A stretch of DNA of 64,000 nucleotides from an uncultured Pseudomonas sp. (GTDB taxonomy: Bacteria; Pseudomonadota; Gammaproteobacteria; Pseudomonadales; Pseudomonadaceae), in the NCBI RefSeq assembly GCF_946886105.1, contig NZ_CAMPHV010000009.1:1-64000 (forward strand), written 5' to 3'. Below, piece by piece: positions 51,072 through 62,752 of the stretch. The notes beneath the pieces were generated by a model. That model saw only the letters and a program-made list of their open reading frames with translations. It had not been told where the DNA came from and did no database searches. A program made the position numbers and the translations under genes. Every line of letters begins with the position of its first letter. The first letter of the stretch is position 1.

Positions 51072-53186
51072 TCAACGGCTCACCGCAATGGCTTGGTTAT
51101 TCATGATGCGCGGGGTTAGGAAGATCAGCAACTCGGACTTACTGTCCTTGACGAGATCGCGCCGGAAGAGCCTGCCGACATAGGGGATGTCGCCAAGCAA
51201 CGGTACTTTATCCACCGACTTGCTCTGAGTATTGGTAAAGACACCACCAATTACAATGGTCTCACCATCTGTCACCAGAACTTTCGCATTCACCTCGTTC
51301 TTCGAGATCGCCGGCACACCGCCACTCGCAGCAGCATTCGAGAAATCAGGCGCATCTTTAGTCACCTTGACTTCCATGATGATCCGATTATCTGGCGTGA
51401 TCTGCGGGGTCACTTCTAAAGCCAGAGCAGCTTCCTTAAATGAGGTGGAGGTTGCGCCACTTGAGCTGGCTTCCTGATAGGGAACTTCCGAACCCTTCAG
51501 AATTTTGGCCGTTTCCTTATCGGAAGTAACCACCTTAGGCTGAGAAATAACTTCACCATTCCCTGTCTTTTCCATTGCTGAAAGCTCTAAATCCAGCAAG
51601 GCGTTATCGGTAATAAACCCAAGGTTCAATCCAACGTTCCTGCCGGCGGCTCCCAAATCGACAAAGGTACCCGCATCTATCTCAAGCGGGTCACTGTTCT
51701 TGACTAGGCTATTGGTACCACCCACAACAAAATTATTATCGCCCAGACTAACGCCGCGCCACTCAACCCCAAGCGACTTATCGAAGTCGACATTGGCTTC
51801 AACGATTCGGGCTTCGACCATAACCTGGCGAACCGGTATATCAAGCTGCGCAACTATACGGCGCAACTCATCAAGTCGCTCTTGCGTCTGGTAAGCGATG
51901 ATACTGTTGGTCCTATCATCAACAGTTATAGAACCCCGGTCATCGCCCGCATCTTCTGCACTGGTAACCGATTGAAACAACTTGGCCATATCCGAAGCTT
52001 TAGCATAGTTGACCTGTATTAACTCACGACGTAGCGGCGCAAGCTCGGCGATTTGCTTTTGCGATTCAAGCTCCTGACGCTCACGCGCGGCGATTTCATC
52101 AGCCGGCGCCACCAACAGCACATTGCCTACCTTACGCTTATCCAGCCCTTTGGTTTTAAGCACCAGATCGAGAGCTTGGTCCCAAGGCACATTCTGCAGA
52201 CGCAGGGTGATATTACCCTTTACCGTATCGCTCGCGACCAGGTTCAAATCGGTAAAGTCGGCAATTAACTGCAAAACCGAGCGAACGTCGATGTCCTGAA
52301 AATTCAGCGATAGTTTCTCGCCGGTATAAGCAAAGCGTTCAGCCTTACGTTTCTCGACGTCGTCCTGGGTAAGCGGCTTGATACTTAATGTGAGCTTATT
52401 ATCGGTCTGATAAGCCAGATAGTCATAGAAGCCCGTCGGCTCTATAACGATGCTGGCCTTATCTGAAGAACCCGTCGCACTTACGAACTGCACCGGGGTT
52501 GCAAAATCCTTTACATCGAGACGTACGCGCAAGGATTCCGGCAATTGGGTCTTCATAAAGTCCAGGCGAATTTTACCACCCTGGTCCTGTATATCAGGGC
52601 TGACCGAAGCATCGGAAAGGGTGATGACGACATTGCCCTCCCCCTGCTCGCCGCGCTGAAAATCAATGTCATTAATAACTCGCGCTTGCGGGGCATAGAT
52701 TTTCGCTGCCGCTGGCTTACTTACTGGCGCTACGGCAACAGCGGCCGAGTTAGCCACATTGGATTTAACGCCATCGCCGACCACCACATAGAGGTTATTA
52801 CCCTCGACGCGGGTATTATAGGGCGCAAGGTTGGTCAGGTTGATTATCAATCGCGCGCGGTCTTTCGCCTCGACCACAGTCACGCTGCGCGCATTACCCA
52901 CGCCCAGTTCGCGGTTTTTCGCACCCAGTTTATTGGACACTCCGGGCAAGTCGAGGGCAATGCGTGCCGGTTGCTCGATGGTGTATCCGCGAGGAGCGAG
53001 CACGGGCTCGTCGAATGACAACTTCAGTTCGACACGATCACCTGGCAATGCGGCCACATCCAGAGCCTGTAAGTTCGCGGCCAGTATTTCTGGCGACATA
53101 AACAGCGCCAACAGGGGAAGACCAAGACGCGAAAAAGAGCTGTTCATTTTCAGGTTCCGTTGGGCAGACCGATTATTTTTCTTCAT
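51072..53186 (-). CDS. pilQ: Type IV pilus secretin (PilQ)
   Basis: A 704-residue outer-membrane secretin through which the pilus passes. A signal peptide (ending SPEILA) precedes two AMIN peptidoglycan-binding domains (about 35-260), an STN/secretin N-domain region ([23 protein letters not shown]) and the C-terminal secretin core ([11 protein letters not shown] ... [15 protein letters not shown]). I chose ATG 53186 because GGAG lies five bases upstream; ATG 53201, directly after the pilP stop, is the alternative, and a shorter ATG occurs at 53147. It is the last gene of pilMNOPQ. Confidence 0.96.
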   Translation of the reverse strand: MKKNNRSAQRNLKMNSSFSRLGLPLLALFMSPEILAANLQALDVAALPGDRVELKLSFDEPVLAPRGYTIEQPARIALDLPGVSNKLGAKNRELGVGNARSVTVVEAKDRARLIINLTNLAPYNTRVEGNNLYVVVGDGVKSNVANSAAVAVAPVSKPAAAKIYAPQARVINDIDFQRGEQGEGNVVITLSDASVSPDIQDQGGKIRLDFMKTQLPESLRVRLDVKDFATPVQFVSATGSSDKASIVIEPTGFYDYLAYQTDNKLTLSIKPLTQDDVEKRKAERFAYTGEKLSLNFQDIDVRSVLQLIADFTDLNLVASDTVKGNITLRLQNVPWDQALDLVLKTKGLDKRKVGNVLLVAPADEIAARERQELESQKQIAELAPLRRELIQVNYAKASDMAKLFQSVTSAEDAGDDRGSITVDDRTNSIIAYQTQERLDELRRIVAQLDIPVRQVMVEARIVEANVDFDKSLGVEWRGVSLGDNNFVVGGTNSLVKNSDPLEIDAGTFVDLGAAGRNVGLNLGFITDNALLDLELSAMEKTGNGEVISQPKVVTSDKETAKILKGSEVPYQEASSSGATSTSFKEAALALEVTPQITPDNRIIMEVKVTKDAPDFSNAAASGGVPAISKNEVNAKVLVTDGETIVIGGVFTNTQSKSVDKVPLLGDIPYVGRLFRRDLVKDSKSELLIFLTPRIMNNQAIAVSR

Positions 53187-53201
53187 CTTCACTCCGCTCA
53201 T

Positions 53202-53723
53202 TTAAGAGCGCTCCTTAAGGGAGATACTGCGCGGCCGCTCCAGCCAACCACCCTCACCATCTGGAACGATTTCAATCACATCGACCTTGGATTCATCGAT
53301 AGCAACTATTCGGCCATAATTCCGGCCCAGATAATCACCCACCTTCACCCGATGGACGCCGCCTGCACCATTTACCAATGCAAACATACCGTTGTCGTTG
53401 GAAAGCGTACCCACCATCTCAAAAACTTCAATATTGAATCCTTCGAGAAACTGCTTGACCCTTGTTTCGTCAGGCTTGATTTCCTTCGAGCCCTTCTGCC
53501 GACTCAGCATTTCAATTTTCACCGGCGGCTGAAACGGGCTTCGCATGGCAGCGGCACTATAGGTAAAGCTTTCATAGGGCATGAACTTGGGCGCTGGCTC
53601 GATCGCACCTGGCGGGCGAGCACGAACCTCATCCATATAAGATTGCAAATCGGAAAAGTCACCATTGCCGCCGCAGCCAACCAAACCCAAAGCAAACACG
53701 CATACGAGGCTAGAACGAATCAT
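53202..53723 (-). CDS. pilP: Type IV pilus inner-membrane lipoprotein (PilP)
   Basis: A 173-residue lipoprotein with lipobox LGLVGC (acylated Cys 17). A flexible Pro-rich linker leads to a beta-domain (GTLSNDNGMFALVNGAGGVHRVKVGDYLG) that contacts PilQ and joins the PilNO complex. It overlaps pilO by four bases. Confidence 0.96.
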   Translation of the reverse strand: MIRSSLVCVFALGLVGCGGNGDFSDLQSYMDEVRARPPGAIEPAPKFMPYESFTYSAAAMRSPFQPPVKIEMLSRQKGSKEIKPDETRVKQFLEGFNIEVFEMVGTLSNDNGMFALVNGAGGVHRVKVGDYLGRNYGRIVAIDESKVDVIEIVPDGEGGWLERPRSISLKERS

Positions 53724-54379
53724 TTTTTCGCCCCTTTCTTCGGATTTTGAACTTTACCTTGCTCCTCTGCCTTATCGTTATAGCGATAAGTTTTGGCCAA
53801 AACACTCAAACGCAGTTTCGACGTACTATCGGAGCTGGATGGCAGCAATTCAAAATCATGCAAAGTCACAATACGCGGAAGGCTGGCAACACCAGTCACA
53901 AAAGTAGCGACATCGTGGTATGTGCCAATCACTTTTATTTCGATAGGGAGTTCGATGTAAAATTGCTGTGTCACTTCAGGAAGTAGTTTAATCGCTTCAA
54001 ATTCCAAACCACTGCCCAACCCGGTACGGGTGATATCCTCTAGCAGTCCAGGAACCTCGGTGTCACTAGGCAGCTGCCTGAGCAATGCACCGAATGAAAC
54101 CTCCATTTCCTGCATTTGCTCTTTATAAGCCTCGAGGTTTGCGGCCTGAGACGCTTTGCTTGAAAACTGCCCCTTGAGCGCTACTTCTTCATTCTGACTC
54201 CGCGTCAATTGCTCCTGCAAATCTTTTAGGTGAAAGTTATAGCCAAGCCCTAAAACCAGCAGCAATATCAACACGCCCGCAATAAATTTTACCGCAGCTG
54301 GCCAAGAACCAACATTATTTAGATCGAGCTCGCTTAACTCCAGCTTGCGCAGGCCTTCCAACGATTCACTAAAACTCAT
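53720..54379 (-). CDS. pilO: Type IV pilus alignment protein (PilO)
   Basis: A 219-residue bitopic protein: one membrane helix (about 28-48), a coiled coil and a ferredoxin-like periplasmic domain. It pairs with PilN and binds PilP to link inner and outer membrane parts of the pilus machine. The C-terminus is Lys-rich. It overlaps pilN by four bases (ATGA). Confidence 0.96.
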   Translation of the reverse strand: MSFSESLEGLRKLELSELDLNNVGSWPAAVKFIAGVLILLLVLGLGYNFHLKDLQEQLTRSQNEEVALKGQFSSKASQAANLEAYKEQMQEMEVSFGALLRQLPSDTEVPGLLEDITRTGLGSGLEFEAIKLLPEVTQQFYIELPIEIKVIGTYHDVATFVTGVASLPRIVTLHDFELLPSSSDSTSKLRLSVLAKTYRYNDKAEEQGKVQNPKKGAKK

Positions 54380-54947
54380 TTCTTAGCCTCCTCAGCTTCT
54401 AGCTTTGGCTGCGTTTGCTGAACAGTTAGCTGGAACACATTGGCCTGATCCACTGCACCTGCCGTAACCGATTTCACTTCTGTCAGATTTGGCGAGGTCA
54501 ACCAATCGGACGCGTCCAGGTTACGCATCAAATTGGATACCCTATTATTTGACTCGGCCGCACCAACGATAGAAATACTTTTCCCTTTCATTTTCAGCGC
54601 GGTGAAATAGACGCCATCCGGCAAAGTCCTCACTAACTGATCGAAGACTCGACCGATGATTGGGCGGTTACCCTGCAAGTCCTGGATGATTTTCATCCGC
54701 TCAATCAATTGTTCCCGCCGGGTTTTCAGCTCGCTGATTTCCTTGATACGAGCATCCAATACGGCAATTTCTTTTTTAATAAATGCGTTGCGCGCGTCCT
54801 GTCGCTCAATGGCGTTACTAAAATATTGGTCGCCCAGAAACACCACACCGGCAGCGACTATCAAGACGCCCGCGAGCGCAACCAAGAAGCGCTGTTTGCG
54901 CTCCTCGCGTAGCTGCTCGCGCCAAGGAAGAAGGTTAATCCGCGCCA

Positions 54948-54948
<1 letters not shown>
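54376..54948 (-). CDS. pilN: Type IV pilus alignment protein (PilN)
   Basis: A 190-residue protein starting MARINLLPWRE, the conserved cytoplasmic INLLPWR peptide that binds PilM. A membrane helix (about 22-42), a coiled coil and a ferredoxin-like domain follow. It overlaps the pilM stop by one base (TAATG). Confidence 0.97.
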
Positions 54949-56039
<1,091 letters not shown>

Positions 56040-56118
56040 TTACGGACTATTTATGTTTTTTCACATTAAATAACAGTCTTGACAGAAGCGCAAATGGCTC
56101 CCTGGCAAAAAAACCGCT

Positions 56119-56124
56119 TATAAT
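56119..56124 (+). promoter_or_regulatory. Candidate -10 box of ponA
   Basis: A perfect TATAAT 73 bases before the ponA start in the 184-base pilM/ponA divergent gap. No good -35 box is at 16-18 bases (TGGCTC at 56095-56100 is weak); TTGACA at 56079-56084 is too far to belong to it. Confidence 0.45.
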
Positions 56125-56196
56125 GTGAACAGTTTTCCCCTTTTTACCTTCTCTTCCTTTTAACTCATTCTTTTTTCTGGAAATCCTAAAATCTTG

Positions 56197-58617
56197 ATGC
56201 GTTTGCTAAAGCTTTTTTGCTGGTCGGGTGTCGCCATTTTTTGTGGGCTGCTACTCAGTTTAAGTGGGGCCTTTCTTTATCTTAGCCCTAGCCTGCCATC
56301 CGTCGAATCCTTGCGCAGTATTCAGCTGCAAATCCCCCTGAGGGTTTACAGCAACGATGCCAAGCTGATCGCAGAATTCGGCGAGATGCGCCGCTCGCCG
56401 ATTGACTTTGCGGACATCCCTCCCGACTTCATCAGCGCACTGCTTTCCGCCGAAGACGACAATTTTGCAAACCATTATGGCGTTGACGTGACCAGCCTGC
56501 TGCGCGCTGCCACGCAAATATTACGAAGCGGGCAGATTCAAACCGGCGGCAGCACCATCACCATGCAGGTGGCGAAGAACTTCTTCCTGACCAGCGAGCG
56601 GAGCTTTTCGCGCAAGATCAACGAAATCCTGCTCGCCCTGCAGATAGAACGCGAGCTGAGCAAGAATGAAATCCTCGAGCTGTACGTCAACAAAATTTAT
56701 CTGGGCCACCGTGCCTATGGCATTGAGGCTGCTGCCCAGGTGTATTACGGCAAGTCCATCAGCGAACTCAGTTTGGCACAGCTGGCGATGATTGCCGGCT
56801 TGCCCAAGGCCCCCTCACGCTTCAACCCACTGACCAATCCCGAGCGCGCCAAAGCCCGCCGTGACTGGATTCTTGGGCGCATGCACCGACTTGGGCGCAT
56901 CGATCAACAACGTTATGAAAGCGCCTTGGCCGAACCCAATAGCGCCAGTTACCACGGCCCAAGCCCCGAACTCGCTGCGCCCTATGTCGCGGAGATGGCC
57001 CGCGCAGAGATGGTCGGGCGCTATGGCAGCGATGCGTATACGGAAGGATTCAATGTTTTCACCACCGTCCCCAGCGATTTGCAAAGCGCAGCCAATACGG
57101 CCGTGCGCGACGGCTTGATTGCCTACGATCAACGACACGGCTATCGCGGCCCGGAGAGCAGACTGCCGGGGATGACCCAAGAAACCTGGCTGGCCGAGCT
57201 GGCGAAACATACGTCGCTGGGCGGACTGGAACCGGCGATCGTGACGCAAGTGGAAAAAAGTGGAATTCTCGTGCTCCAGCGTGACGGCAAGGAAGAGGCC
57301 ATTGCATGGGACAGCATGAAATGGGCTCGCCCATTCCTCAATACCAACAGCCTTGGCCCGCGCCCGCAGCAACCCGCGGATGTCGCCCAAGTCGGCGACC
57401 TGGTGCGCATACGCCGCCTGGAAGACGGAACCCTGCACTTCAGCCAGTTGCCGCTGGCGCAGAGCGCACTGATTTCTCTCGACCCTCACACGGGCGCCAT
57501 TCGCGCGTTGGTGGGCGGTTTCTCGTTCGAGCAAAGCAACTACAACCGCGCCATTCAGGCTAAACGCCAGCCCGGCTCCAGCTTCAAGCCCTTCGTTTAT
57601 AGCGCCGCGCTGGATAGCGGCTATACCGCTGCCAGCCTGGTTAACGATGCCCCCATCGTTTTCCAAGAGGCAGGCATGAGTGAGGCCTGGCGCCCGAAGA
57701 ACGACAACAACACCTTCCTCGGCCCAATCCGCCTGCGCGAAGCACTGTACAGGTCGCGCAACCTGGTATCGATTCGCCTGCTACAGGCGCTGGGTATCGA
57801 CTACACCGTCGATTACGTCAGCCACTTCGGTTTCAACAAGCAGGAATTACCACACAATCTTTCCCTGGCCCTCGGCACGGCAAATCTGACGCCTATGGAG
57901 ATCGCCACGGGCTGGACCGTATTCGCCAATGGCGGCTACAAAACCCAGCCCTATCTGATCGAGCGCATCGACAGCCGACATGGCGAAACCCTGTATGTCG
58001 CCAATCCTCCGAGCACTCCCAAAGCCGCAAAGATGCCCGCCGCAGAACCCGAAGGCGAGATCGCCAGCGAGACAAGCGCACCGGCGGCGCCCACGGACGA
58101 ACCTGTAGCAGCGCCGCGTATCATCGATGAGCGCACGGCCTATATCATGACCAGCATGCTGCAGGACGTGATCAAGCGCGGCACCGGCAGGCGCGCTCTG
58201 GCCATAGGCAGAGACGACCTGGCAGGCAAGACCGGCACCACCAACGAATCGAAGGACAGCTGGTTCTCAGGTTACAACGGCGATTACGTCACCACGGTCT
58301 GGGCCGGTTTCGACCAGCCGGAAAGCCTGGGTCGCAATGAATACGGCGGCACCGTAGCCCTGCCAATCTGGATGAGCTACATGAGTGCAGCCCTGAAAGA
58401 CCGTCCGAGTCACCTACCCGCCGAGCCGGAAGGTATTTTGACCCTGCGCATCGACCCCTATAGCGGCCGCGCCGCCCTGCCCGGAACACCGGACGCCTAC
58501 TTCGAACTGTTCAAAAGCGAAGACTCGCCACCGCCGATGAGCGAGCTCGATCCCGCCCTCGGCATTCCCGGCAGCCCTCTGCCGGCCGACGAAGTAGCCC
58601 CTATCGATCTGTTCTAG
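56197..58617 (+). CDS. ponA: Penicillin-binding protein 1A, bifunctional class A PBP
   Basis: An 806-residue peptidoglycan synthase. One N-terminal membrane helix (about 5-28) is followed by the GT51 glycosyltransferase domain with EDDNFANHYG (E86) and GGSTITMQ (about 115), an insert with an OB-like domain, and the transpeptidase domain with S461-x-x-K464 (GSSFKPF), SRN, and KTGTT starting K678. An Ala/Pro linker sits inside the transpeptidase region near 615-645. ATG 56197 follows an in-frame TTG with no clear ribosome site. It is slightly shorter than E. coli PBP1a. Confidence 0.97.
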   Translation: MRLLKLFCWSGVAIFCGLLLSLSGAFLYLSPSLPSVESLRSIQLQIPLRVYSNDAKLIAEFGEMRRSPIDFADIPPDFISALLSAEDDNFANHYGVDVTSLLRAATQILRSGQIQTGGSTITMQVAKNFFLTSERSFSRKINEILLALQIERELSKNEILELYVNKIYLGHRAYGIEAAAQVYYGKSISELSLAQLAMIAGLPKAPSRFNPLTNPERAKARRDWILGRMHRLGRIDQQRYESALAEPNSASYHGPSPELAAPYVAEMARAEMVGRYGSDAYTEGFNVFTTVPSDLQSAANTAVRDGLIAYDQRHGYRGPESRLPGMTQETWLAELAKHTSLGGLEPAIVTQVEKSGILVLQRDGKEEAIAWDSMKWARPFLNTNSLGPRPQQPADVAQVGDLVRIRRLEDGTLHFSQLPLAQSALISLDPHTGAIRALVGGFSFEQSNYNRAIQAKRQPGSSFKPFVYSAALDSGYTAASLVNDAPIVFQEAGMSEAWRPKNDNNTFLGPIRLREALYRSRNLVSIRLLQALGIDYTVDYVSHFGFNKQELPHNLSLALGTANLTPMEIATGWTVFANGGYKTQPYLIERIDSRHGETLYVANPPSTPKAAKMPAAEPEGEIASETSAPAAPTDEPVAAPRIIDERTAYIMTSMLQDVIKRGTGRRALAIGRDDLAGKTGTTNESKDSWFSGYNGDYVTTVWAGFDQPESLGRNEYGGTVALPIWMSYMSAALKDRPSHLPAEPEGILTLRIDPYSGRAALPGTPDAYFELFKSEDSPPPMSELDPALGIPGSPLPADEVAPIDLF

Positions 58618-58676
58618 CAGGGGCTGCAAGCCGCAAGCACTATGGGCATCAAAACTGCGCCTGCTGAATCTGGCCC

Positions 58677-58708
58677 AATAAAAAACCCGCCGAAGCGGGT
58701 TTTTTATT
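58677..58708. terminator. Bidirectional terminator between ponA and maeB
   Basis: AATAAAAAACCCGC-CGAA-GCGGGTTTTTTATT is a perfect 14-bp stem with T-runs in both directions between convergent genes. Confidence 0.9.
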
Positions 58709-58724
58709 GCTTGCGAACTGCGGC

Positions 58725-59993
58725 TTAGCCGTTAAACACGTCATCCACCGACTGCAGCGGGTAGTGCTTGGGATAAGGCAGGGTCGCCACGCCGCTTTCG
58801 ATGGCCGCCTTGGCCACCGCATCGCAGACGACGGTAATCAGGCGTGGGTCCATCGGCTTCGGAATGATGTACTCGCGGCCGAATTCCAGAGCGATACCGC
58901 CATAGGCATCGCAAACTTCCTGTGGGACCGGCAATTTGGCCAGATCGCGCAGGGCCAACGCGGCGGCGATCTTCATTTCTTCGTTGATGCGGGTCGCACG
59001 AACGTCCAGCGCACCGCGGAAGATGAAGGGGAAGCCGAGCACGTTGTTGACCTGGTTCGGGTAATCCGAGCGGCCGGTTGCCATGATCACGTCGTTGCGC
59101 GCGGCATGCGCCAGTTCCGGCTTGATTTCCGGATCCGGGTTGGAGCAGGCGAAGACGATAGGCGACGGCGCCATACGCATCAGATCTTCCTGGCTGAGCA
59201 GGTTGGCGCCGGAGAGACCAACGAATACATCAGCACCGTCCAACGCGTCGGACAGGGTGCGCTTGGGGGTTTCGTGGGCGAAAACAGCTTTGTACTGGTT
59301 CAGATCGTCACGCCCGGAGTGGATCACACCCTTACGGTCGATCATGTAGATGTTCTCGACCTTGGCACCCATGCTGACCAGCAGCTTCATGCAGGAAATG
59401 GCCGCGGCGCCGGCGCCCAGGCAGACGATCTGCGCTTCCGGAAGGGTCTTACCGGCGATTTCCAGGGCATTGATCATGCCGGCGGCGGTGACGATGGCGG
59501 TGCCGTGCTGGTCATCGTGGAACACAGGAATGTCGCACTGCTCGATCAGGGTGCGCTCGATCTCAAAGCACTCGGGAGCCTTGATGTCTTCCAGGTTGAT
59601 ACCGCCGAAGGTGATGGAGATGCGGCGTACGGTATCGATAAAGGCCTGCGGACTTTCGGACTCGACTTCGATATCGAACACATCGATGCCGGCGAAGCGC
59701 TTGAACAACACGCCTTTACCTTCCATAACCGGCTTGGAGGCCAGCGGACCGAGGTCGCCAAGCCCCAGAATCGCAGTACCGTCGGAAATAACTGCCACCA
59801 GATTGCCCTTGCCGGTGTAGCGGTACGCCAACTCCGGATCACGCGCGATTTCACGCACAGGTTCAGCGACACCCGGGCTATATGCCAGCGACAGATCGCG
59901 AGCGGTTGCGGTGGGTTTGGTTAACTCGACACTCAGCTTACCCGGACGGGGATTGGCGTGATATTCGAGAGCGGCTGTTTTCAGATCAGACAT
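58725..59993 (-). CDS. maeB: Malic enzyme, short form without phosphotransacetylase domain
   Basis: A 422-residue oxidative decarboxylase producing pyruvate, CO2 and NAD(P)H from malate. The N-terminal malic domain has SLAYSPGVAEP and the conserved TFGGINLEDIKAPECFEIE with HDDQHGTA for metal and malate binding; IVCLGAGAAAISC is the nucleotide motif. Proteobacterial MaeB often carries a C-terminal PTA domain, which is absent here. ATG 59993 has GGAA about eight bases upstream. Cofactor preference cannot be set by eye. Confidence 0.93.
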   Translation of the reverse strand: MSDLKTAALEYHANPRPGKLSVELTKPTATARDLSLAYSPGVAEPVREIARDPELAYRYTGKGNLVAVISDGTAILGLGDLGPLASKPVMEGKGVLFKRFAGIDVFDIEVESESPQAFIDTVRRISITFGGINLEDIKAPECFEIERTLIEQCDIPVFHDDQHGTAIVTAAGMINALEIAGKTLPEAQIVCLGAGAAAISCMKLLVSMGAKVENIYMIDRKGVIHSGRDDLNQYKAVFAHETPKRTLSDALDGADVFVGLSGANLLSQEDLMRMAPSPIVFACSNPDPEIKPELAHAARNDVIMATGRSDYPNQVNNVLGFPFIFRGALDVRATRINEEMKIAAALALRDLAKLPVPQEVCDAYGGIALEFGREYIIPKPMDPRLITVVCDAVAKAAIESGVATLPYPKHYPLQSVDDVFNG

Positions 59994-60093
59994 AGTGGCA
60001 TTTCCGCTTTGGGCTGTTGACAGGCAGGCGGCCGAGGATACGCAAGTTGCATACAGCTGCACAAGACTGACGCATGCGCCCGGAAGGGCAGGT

Positions 60094-61530
60094 TCAACGC
60101 ACGACTTTCAACCAGTCGCCCGGTTTCGGCTCGCCAGTGGGGTAGAGATTATTCAATAAACGCAAGGTGCCGAGCGCATCGCCCGGCAACTTGCTCTGCT
60201 TGGCCAGCGCTGCCATGCTTTGGCCCGGCATGGCTTGGATCAGATGGATACGCAGCGGTTCGGCGAGCTTGCGTTCGGCTGCTGTAAGCGGGCGCAGACT
60301 CTTGATCACAGCCAGGAATCGCTCATCCTGCGCTTCCAGCGAGGCCCTCCCCCGCACCGCCGCGACGAACAAATAATCCCGCGCGCCATGCCGGAGAACT
60401 GCCACGCGCCTGGCCGTCTGACCGCCGATCAGCGCGCTATAGCCGTGCAACCCGGCCTGCCGTAGCTCGACACCATCGATCAAACGCTGGCCACCGACGC
60501 GTTGGCGCAGGAGCTGTTCGGGTGAAAGGTTCTGCGGATTGGCTTCCAGGGTCATGGCAATAAAGGCCTGCTGATCGGCGGTATGCCCGATCAAGGCGTC
60601 AGGCCGATTGAGGATGCTCCAGCCTTCAGGAAACGCCAGGGTGAAATTCAACGGCGCGTGATAGAAGCGCTGCCCGCGGCGCACACCGGTCTCGGCCGAG
60701 TCGCCGAACGGCAGCCCTTCGAGGCGCTTGAGAAACGCCTCACGATTGACCTCCTGCTGCCCGGTCGCCAGGGCTCGCGCGGGGCCCAATACCTGCTGCA
60801 GGCGCCTGTCGTTATCCGGATGAGTGTCGAACAGGCCGTGATAGCCACCCGCGGGCTGGTTTTCTCCACGTTTGCCGGCCTGATCACGGGCGAACACCTC
60901 TTGATTCTTCAGCACCCTGACCACTTCGATCATCGCCTGCGGGTCATAGCCGCTGCGCGCCAGGTATTGGGCGCCGAGGCCGTCGGCCTCCAGCTCCATG
61001 TCGCGGCCGTAGCCGCGCACCACGGCGCTACCCAGCACATTGGTCAAGTCGCCGGCCGCGCCGACGCCGGTGCCGATGGCCACCGCCTGGCCGAGAATGC
61101 CCCAGGCGCTCGCCTGGCTTTGCTGTTGCACGCTGTGCCGCGCGGTCACATGCCCGACTTCGTGGCCGAGCACGGCAGCCAGCTCCGCCTCGGAGTTAAG
61201 GTAGGCGAGCAGCCCGCGATGGATATAGATGTAGCCGCCGGGCAAGGCGAAAGCGTTGATATCGGGGCTATCGACCACCGTGAACTGGTAGGCGAGCCGA
61301 TTGCGGTGACTGTTCTTCGCCACCCGTTCGCCGACCTGCTGCACATAAGCCTGCAGCTTCTCGTCGGCGTAACGCGGATGTTGCTTGAGAATTTCCTGGT
61401 TATAACGCCGACCGAGATCGAGCTCCTGCTGCTCGCTCATCATCACGAAATCGGTGCGTCCGGTTGCCGGGTTGACCGCGCAGCCCGCTAGCTGCCCCAG
61501 CATTAACAGCAGCACCAGCGCGCGAATCAT
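60094..61530 (-). CDS. M48-family metalloprotease lipoprotein (BepA/YfgC-like)
   Basis: A 478-residue lipoprotein with lipobox LAGC (Cys 17). The zinc site is H123-E124-x-x-H127 (LGHEVGH) with E181 in ELEAD as third ligand. The C-terminal part, including a GQSMAALAKQSKLPGD...LKVV stretch, looks like a LysM-type fold and probably binds peptidoglycan. BepA-like enzymes control outer-membrane protein and LPS assembly; here no TPR repeats are evident, so it is a related but distinct subfamily. It overlaps the nuclease gene by four bases. Confidence 0.9.
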   Translation of the reverse strand: MIRALVLLLMLGQLAGCAVNPATGRTDFVMMSEQQELDLGRRYNQEILKQHPRYADEKLQAYVQQVGERVAKNSHRNRLAYQFTVVDSPDINAFALPGGYIYIHRGLLAYLNSEAELAAVLGHEVGHVTARHSVQQQSQASAWGILGQAVAIGTGVGAAGDLTNVLGSAVVRGYGRDMELEADGLGAQYLARSGYDPQAMIEVVRVLKNQEVFARDQAGKRGENQPAGGYHGLFDTHPDNDRRLQQVLGPARALATGQQEVNREAFLKRLEGLPFGDSAETGVRRGQRFYHAPLNFTLAFPEGWSILNRPDALIGHTADQQAFIAMTLEANPQNLSPEQLLRQRVGGQRLIDGVELRQAGLHGYSALIGGQTARRVAVLRHGARDYLFVAAVRGRASLEAQDERFLAVIKSLRPLTAAERKLAEPLRIHLIQAMPGQSMAALAKQSKLPGDALGTLRLLNNLYPTGEPKPGDWLKVVR

Positions 61531-62327
61531 GGCAGCACCTCGAGCATCGCCTTATCGGTCAACGGCAGCATCCAACGCGCCTGCTGCGCCTTCAGACCGC
61601 CCCGCTTGGCGCGGTCGACCACCCAGCCCCGGACCTCTACCCTGCGCCCCGCGAGTTCCTGCAATTGGCTCAGATCGAAGCGATCGAACAGCTCTTCGCG
61701 CACCTGCAACACCAGAGAACCGTCCATTTCCAGCCAAACGCCACCCCGATTGCGCTCGACACGCAGCACTTCGCCGCGGATCAGGGCGAAGCCGCCGCGG
61801 CGCAGCTGCCCAGGCGTCTGTACCTGCACCTGCCGCCACAACCCGAGACGCGCCTGCCGCGCGCTGTGTTCGGCCGCCTTCTGACAATCGACCAAGGCCA
61901 GATTGGGCGCGACCGCCAACCAGTAACCCAACCCCTCGGCCAGCAGCTGGGCCTCGAGATTGCGACCACGGGAATCGTAGGCATGGGCCAATGTCCGGCC
62001 GTAATGGTCTTTAGCCTGACTGCCCGTTTGCAGCCTGACGCGCCCATCGCTGGCCGCCACCAGCACCTGCAAACGCATGCGGGCCGTCTCGGCGAAAGGC
62101 TCGGCAGAACGGTTCTGCCGCCCCAATTCAGGGCTGTTCAAGCCGATCAGACGCACACTGCGCCCATCGACCAAGCGCAACGTATCGCCGTCCACCACCC
62201 GCTGCACCTTGACGCTCGGCAACCCGTCCGGCATCTGGCAGAACGCCCGAGCCTGAATCGAGCAAAACGCAAAAACGAAAAAGGCGCCCACCAGGGACGC
62301 CTTTCTCAGTAGCGTGGAATAACCCAT
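61527..62327 (-). CDS. Exported thermonuclease (SNase)-like protein
   Basis: A 266-residue exported protein with a signal peptide (1-28). VVDGDTLRL (44-52) and RLIGLNSPELG (59-69) with DHYGRTLA are the SNase-fold signatures, including the metal-binding Asp and catalytic Arg/Glu region. The C-terminal half (LIRGEVLRVERNRGGVWLEMDG) resembles an OB-like nucleic-acid-binding extension. ATG 62327 was preferred over an upstream TTG. It is coupled to the M48 protease gene (ATGA) and follows rpmE by 26 bases. Confidence 0.87.
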   Translation of the reverse strand: MGYSTLLRKASLVGAFFVFAFCSIQARAFCQMPDGLPSVKVQRVVDGDTLRLVDGRSVRLIGLNSPELGRQNRSAEPFAETARMRLQVLVAASDGRVRLQTGSQAKDHYGRTLAHAYDSRGRNLEAQLLAEGLGYWLAVAPNLALVDCQKAAEHSARQARLGLWRQVQVQTPGQLRRGGFALIRGEVLRVERNRGGVWLEMDGSLVLQVREELFDRFDLSQLQELAGRRVEVRGWVVDRAKRGGLKAQQARWMLPLTDKAMLEVLP

Positions 62328-62353
62328 CGGGCCATCCGTCGCTGCGCGCAAAC

Positions 62354-62569
62354 TTACTGCTTGGCGCCGAACATGCCGAAGCGCTGCTTGAAGCGATCGA
62401 CGCGGCCGCCGGTATCCAGCATCTTCTGCTTACCGGTGTAGAACGGGTGGCACTCGTTGCACACGTCCAGGCTCAGCGGCTTGTTCAGAGTGGAACGGGT
62501 TTCGATCACGTTGCCGCAGCTGCAAGTAGCGGTGATGGCTTCGTACGTAGGATGGATATCGGCTTTCAT
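62354..62569 (-). CDS. rpmE: Ribosomal protein L31, zinc-binding form
   Basis: A 71-residue ribosomal protein. The zinc ligands C16, C18, C37 and C40 (TCSCGN and [10 protein letters not shown]) identify the C+ form, which serves as a zinc reserve replaced by C- paralogues under zinc limitation. The end is RFKQRFG-type basic. It is divergent from priA. Confidence 0.97.
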   Translation of the reverse strand: MKADIHPTYEAITATCSCGNVIETRSTLNKPLSLDVCNECHPFYTGKQKMLDTGGRVDRFKQRFGMFGAKQ

Positions 62570-62639
62570 GGTGCATTCCTCGGGCTATCGTGCCGCCACC
62601 CAACACTATTGTTGAATACCGCACGGAATTAGGCCGCGG

Positions 62640-62667
62640 ATAATACCAGAGTGCCGCGGCGAAGCAA
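62640..62667 (-). promoter_or_regulatory. Candidate sigma70 promoter of rpmE
   Basis: On the minus strand TTGCTT (62667-62662), 16 bases, TATTAT (62645-62640), giving a leader of about 65 bases to the rpmE ATG. Confidence 0.5.
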
Positions 62668-62752
62668 GCCGGTCCGCTCGCCGGCCATCGCTCGGCTGCA
62701 TGCTAAGATCGCGCCTCGCTCACTCCCGACAGAGCCCAGGAGTTCCCACCGC

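Noticed and set aside
56079..56124. TTGACA and TATAAT as one ponA promoter
   Set aside because: The spacing is 34 bases, about twice the workable distance; only the -10 box was kept as a candidate.
58707..59924. 405-residue plus-strand frame over the malic enzyme gene
   Set aside because: Overlaps the terminator and mirrors maeB; no ribosome site or family features.
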